64,000 nt of DNA. Origin: Mangrovimicrobium sp048323675. Its GTDB lineage: Bacteria > Pseudomonadota > Gammaproteobacteria > Pseudomonadales > Halieaceae. The stretch spans positions 558,001-622,000 of the forward strand of contig NZ_JBLWFK010000001.1 in the NCBI RefSeq assembly GCF_048323675.1, in the 5' to 3' direction. This document shows positions 62,970 through 64,000 of this stretch, piece after piece. The notes under the pieces were generated by a model that worked only from the letters and a program-made list of their open reading frames with translations, was not told where the DNA came from and ran no database searches. The position numbers and the translations under genes are program-made. The stretch's first letter is position 1. The number at the start of each line of letters is the position of its first letter.

Positions 62970-63800
62970 TCAGGCAGCCTGCTGCTGCGGTGCCGGTGCC
63001 GGCTTCTGCTGCGGCTTGCTCTGCTGCGGTTCGCGCTTGTTCTTGCCCCAGCCATCGCCGACGTCGTAGGTGCCGAACAGCCAGTCGTAGAACAGCGAGA
63101 TGGTCGCGAAGTTCCCGGAAGTGAAGCGTGAGTGGTGCACGTGGTGCATGAACGACATGTAGTTCAGGTACTTGAAGGGGAAGCGGTCCACCTCCATGCG
63201 GTCGTGGTTGTGCTGGTTGATTTCCGAGAACGCTACCCAGGTAATGATCACGGTGGCGATATGGAAGGGACCCATCAGCGCGCCCAGTACCGCGATGCTC
63301 ACCCCGAACAGGCCGATGCCGATGCTGGTTTCCAGCGGGTGCAGGTAGTTGGAGTCCTTGCGGCAGGGGTTCTTCTGCTGGTGGTGTACCGCGTGTACCC
63401 ACATCAGCGGTCCCGGGCCGAAGCCGCCGTCGTGGAAGACGAAGCGGTGGGTCAGGTAGTAGAAGAAGTCGTAGAACATCAGGATCACGAAGATATCCAG
63501 CGGGATGTGCCACCAGGGCTGCGCTTCGCTGGTGACGACGAAGGGAATGATGGCGACGAATACCGCGGTCTGGATGATCAGGCCCCACTTCATGCTGCGG
63601 CGCTGGATTGGCATGTAGAAGCTTTTCTGGACCTGTTTGTCCGCGACCTCCTTGTTCAGTGCGGCGGTCTGGCGGAAGGCCGGTACCAGGCGCACCATCA
63701 CGCGCCCGGCGCCCATGACGGCCAGTACACCGATGAAAGCGTAGAGAGAGAGCAGCCACTCGCCTCCTGCGAGAAATTCCGTGATGAAGGTTGCGTCCAT
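62970..63800 (-). CDS. Sterol desaturase / fatty-acid hydroxylase-family membrane protein
   Basis: 276 residues. Four TM helices (about 15-35, 75-95, 105-120, 165-190) carry three His clusters of the diiron family: LTHRFVFHDGG (HX4H-type), HAVHHQQKN, and FMHHVHHSRF. The pattern matches the FA_hydroxylase superfamily. It oxygenates a lipid, possibly a hopanoid, carotenoid or fatty acid; the substrate is unknown. The C-terminal tail is Gln/Pro/Lys-rich. A terminator follows it. Confidence 0.92.
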   Translation of the reverse strand: MDATFITEFLAGGEWLLSLYAFIGVLAVMGAGRVMVRLVPAFRQTAALNKEVADKQVQKSFYMPIQRRSMKWGLIIQTAVFVAIIPFVVTSEAQPWWHIPLDIFVILMFYDFFYYLTHRFVFHDGGFGPGPLMWVHAVHHQQKNPCRKDSNYLHPLETSIGIGLFGVSIAVLGALMGPFHIATVIITWVAFSEINQHNHDRMEVDRFPFKYLNYMSFMHHVHHSRFTSGNFATISLFYDWLFGTYDVGDGWGKNKREPQQSKPQQKPAPAPQQQAA

Positions 63801-63802
63801 CG

Positions 63803-64000
63803 CTAGTTACCTCTGGTTATGTTGAGAAGGTGTTGAGCCAGGGTGCGGGTACCCGCAACGCCCAGTTCGTTGATGAGAAAATCGGAAAGTTGCTGGATCC
63901 GGGCAGGGAGTACGCCGGCGTTGTCGTATTTCTCCGCCATTTTCAGGTACAGCGCCTCGAGGGTGTTCTCCAGGACCTGGAAGTCACGCTCACCCAGGTG
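63803..64000 (-). CDS. Partial gene, C-terminal 65 residues, unknown
   Basis: The minus strand reads 65 codons from the window edge to TAG at 63803: ERDFQVLENTLEALYLKMAE, then LPARIQQLSDFLINELGVAG and TRTLAQHLLNITRGN. It is helical, with no recognised motif. It lies two bases upstream of the sterol-desaturase-family start, so the two are likely in one operon. The 5' part is outside the window. Confidence 0.7.
   Translation of the reverse strand, partial: HLGERDFQVLENTLEALYLKMAEKYDNAGVLPARIQQLSDFLINELGVAGTRTLAQHLLNITRGN

Overview
The window is 64 kb of GC-rich DNA (about 62% by eye) from a Gram-negative, probably marine gammaproteobacterium. The gene set points to this: an outer-membrane TonB receptor, the TAM translocation pair, Slt, SlyX, RlmKL, many lipoproteins, and secreted proteins with IPTL/exosortase-H-like hydrophobic sorting segments. 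A Halieaceae-type (OM60/NOR5) host is my best guess; it is inferred from gene content and is not proven by any marker gene here.

Layout. 1-5 kb: a sorted surface protein, a small conserved regulator-like protein, a hemolysin-III-type membrane protein, and a Fur-box-controlled TonB receptor with a PepSY membrane protein. 5.1-9.6 kb: a tightly overlapping minus-strand operon (DUF3348, MotA/ExbB-like DUF802, MotB/OmpA-like, DUF2894) that looks like an ion-driven motor anchored to peptidoglycan. 9.9-19 kb: secreted or envelope proteins, an Amt ammonium channel, a phytase-like esterase with a Pho-box-like array upstream, a secreted trypsin-like protease, a YebC-family protein and a YchJ-family protein. 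19.3-26.5 kb: an accessory block with an LCAT-like hydrolase, a truncated haemoglobin, an AAA+ ATPase, a Nif11-like small protein, a DUF1508 protein and several unrecognised small proteins.

26.4-30 kb: a phospholipase D-like lipoprotein, a decayed IS3 transposase, a tRNA 3'-end remnant, an AT-richer orphan lipoprotein and an intact tRNA-Arg(CCU) abutted by a gene fragment. This looks like the scar of an old integration hotspot. 30.3 kb: a small heat-shock protein with a sigma-32-like promoter. 30.9-35 kb: a two-gene overlapping pair, a TrkA-N/RyR membrane protein followed by a TIR-TM-TPR protein; this is the best candidate for an undescribed signalling or defence system. 35-44.4 kb: a large secreted protein, a TetR regulator divergent from slt with a CRP-like site between them, yciH, slyX, plsC and small hypotheticals. 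44.4-58 kb: polyphosphate:AMP phosphotransferase, tamA-tamB, an OmpA lipoprotein, an alanine-glyoxylate-type aminotransferase, pyruvate phosphate dikinase and a two-gene envelope operon. 58.2 kb: a 111-bp cloverleaf palindrome. 58.4-64 kb: an XRE-like regulator overlapping rlmKL, a DnaA-box cluster, a flavodoxin-like reductase, a PaaI-type thioesterase, a sterol-desaturase-family hydroxylase and a partial gene.

Most of the window is ordinary chromosomal backbone. The accessory character is concentrated between about 19.3 and 37 kb. All assignments come from reading the sequence; no database search was run.
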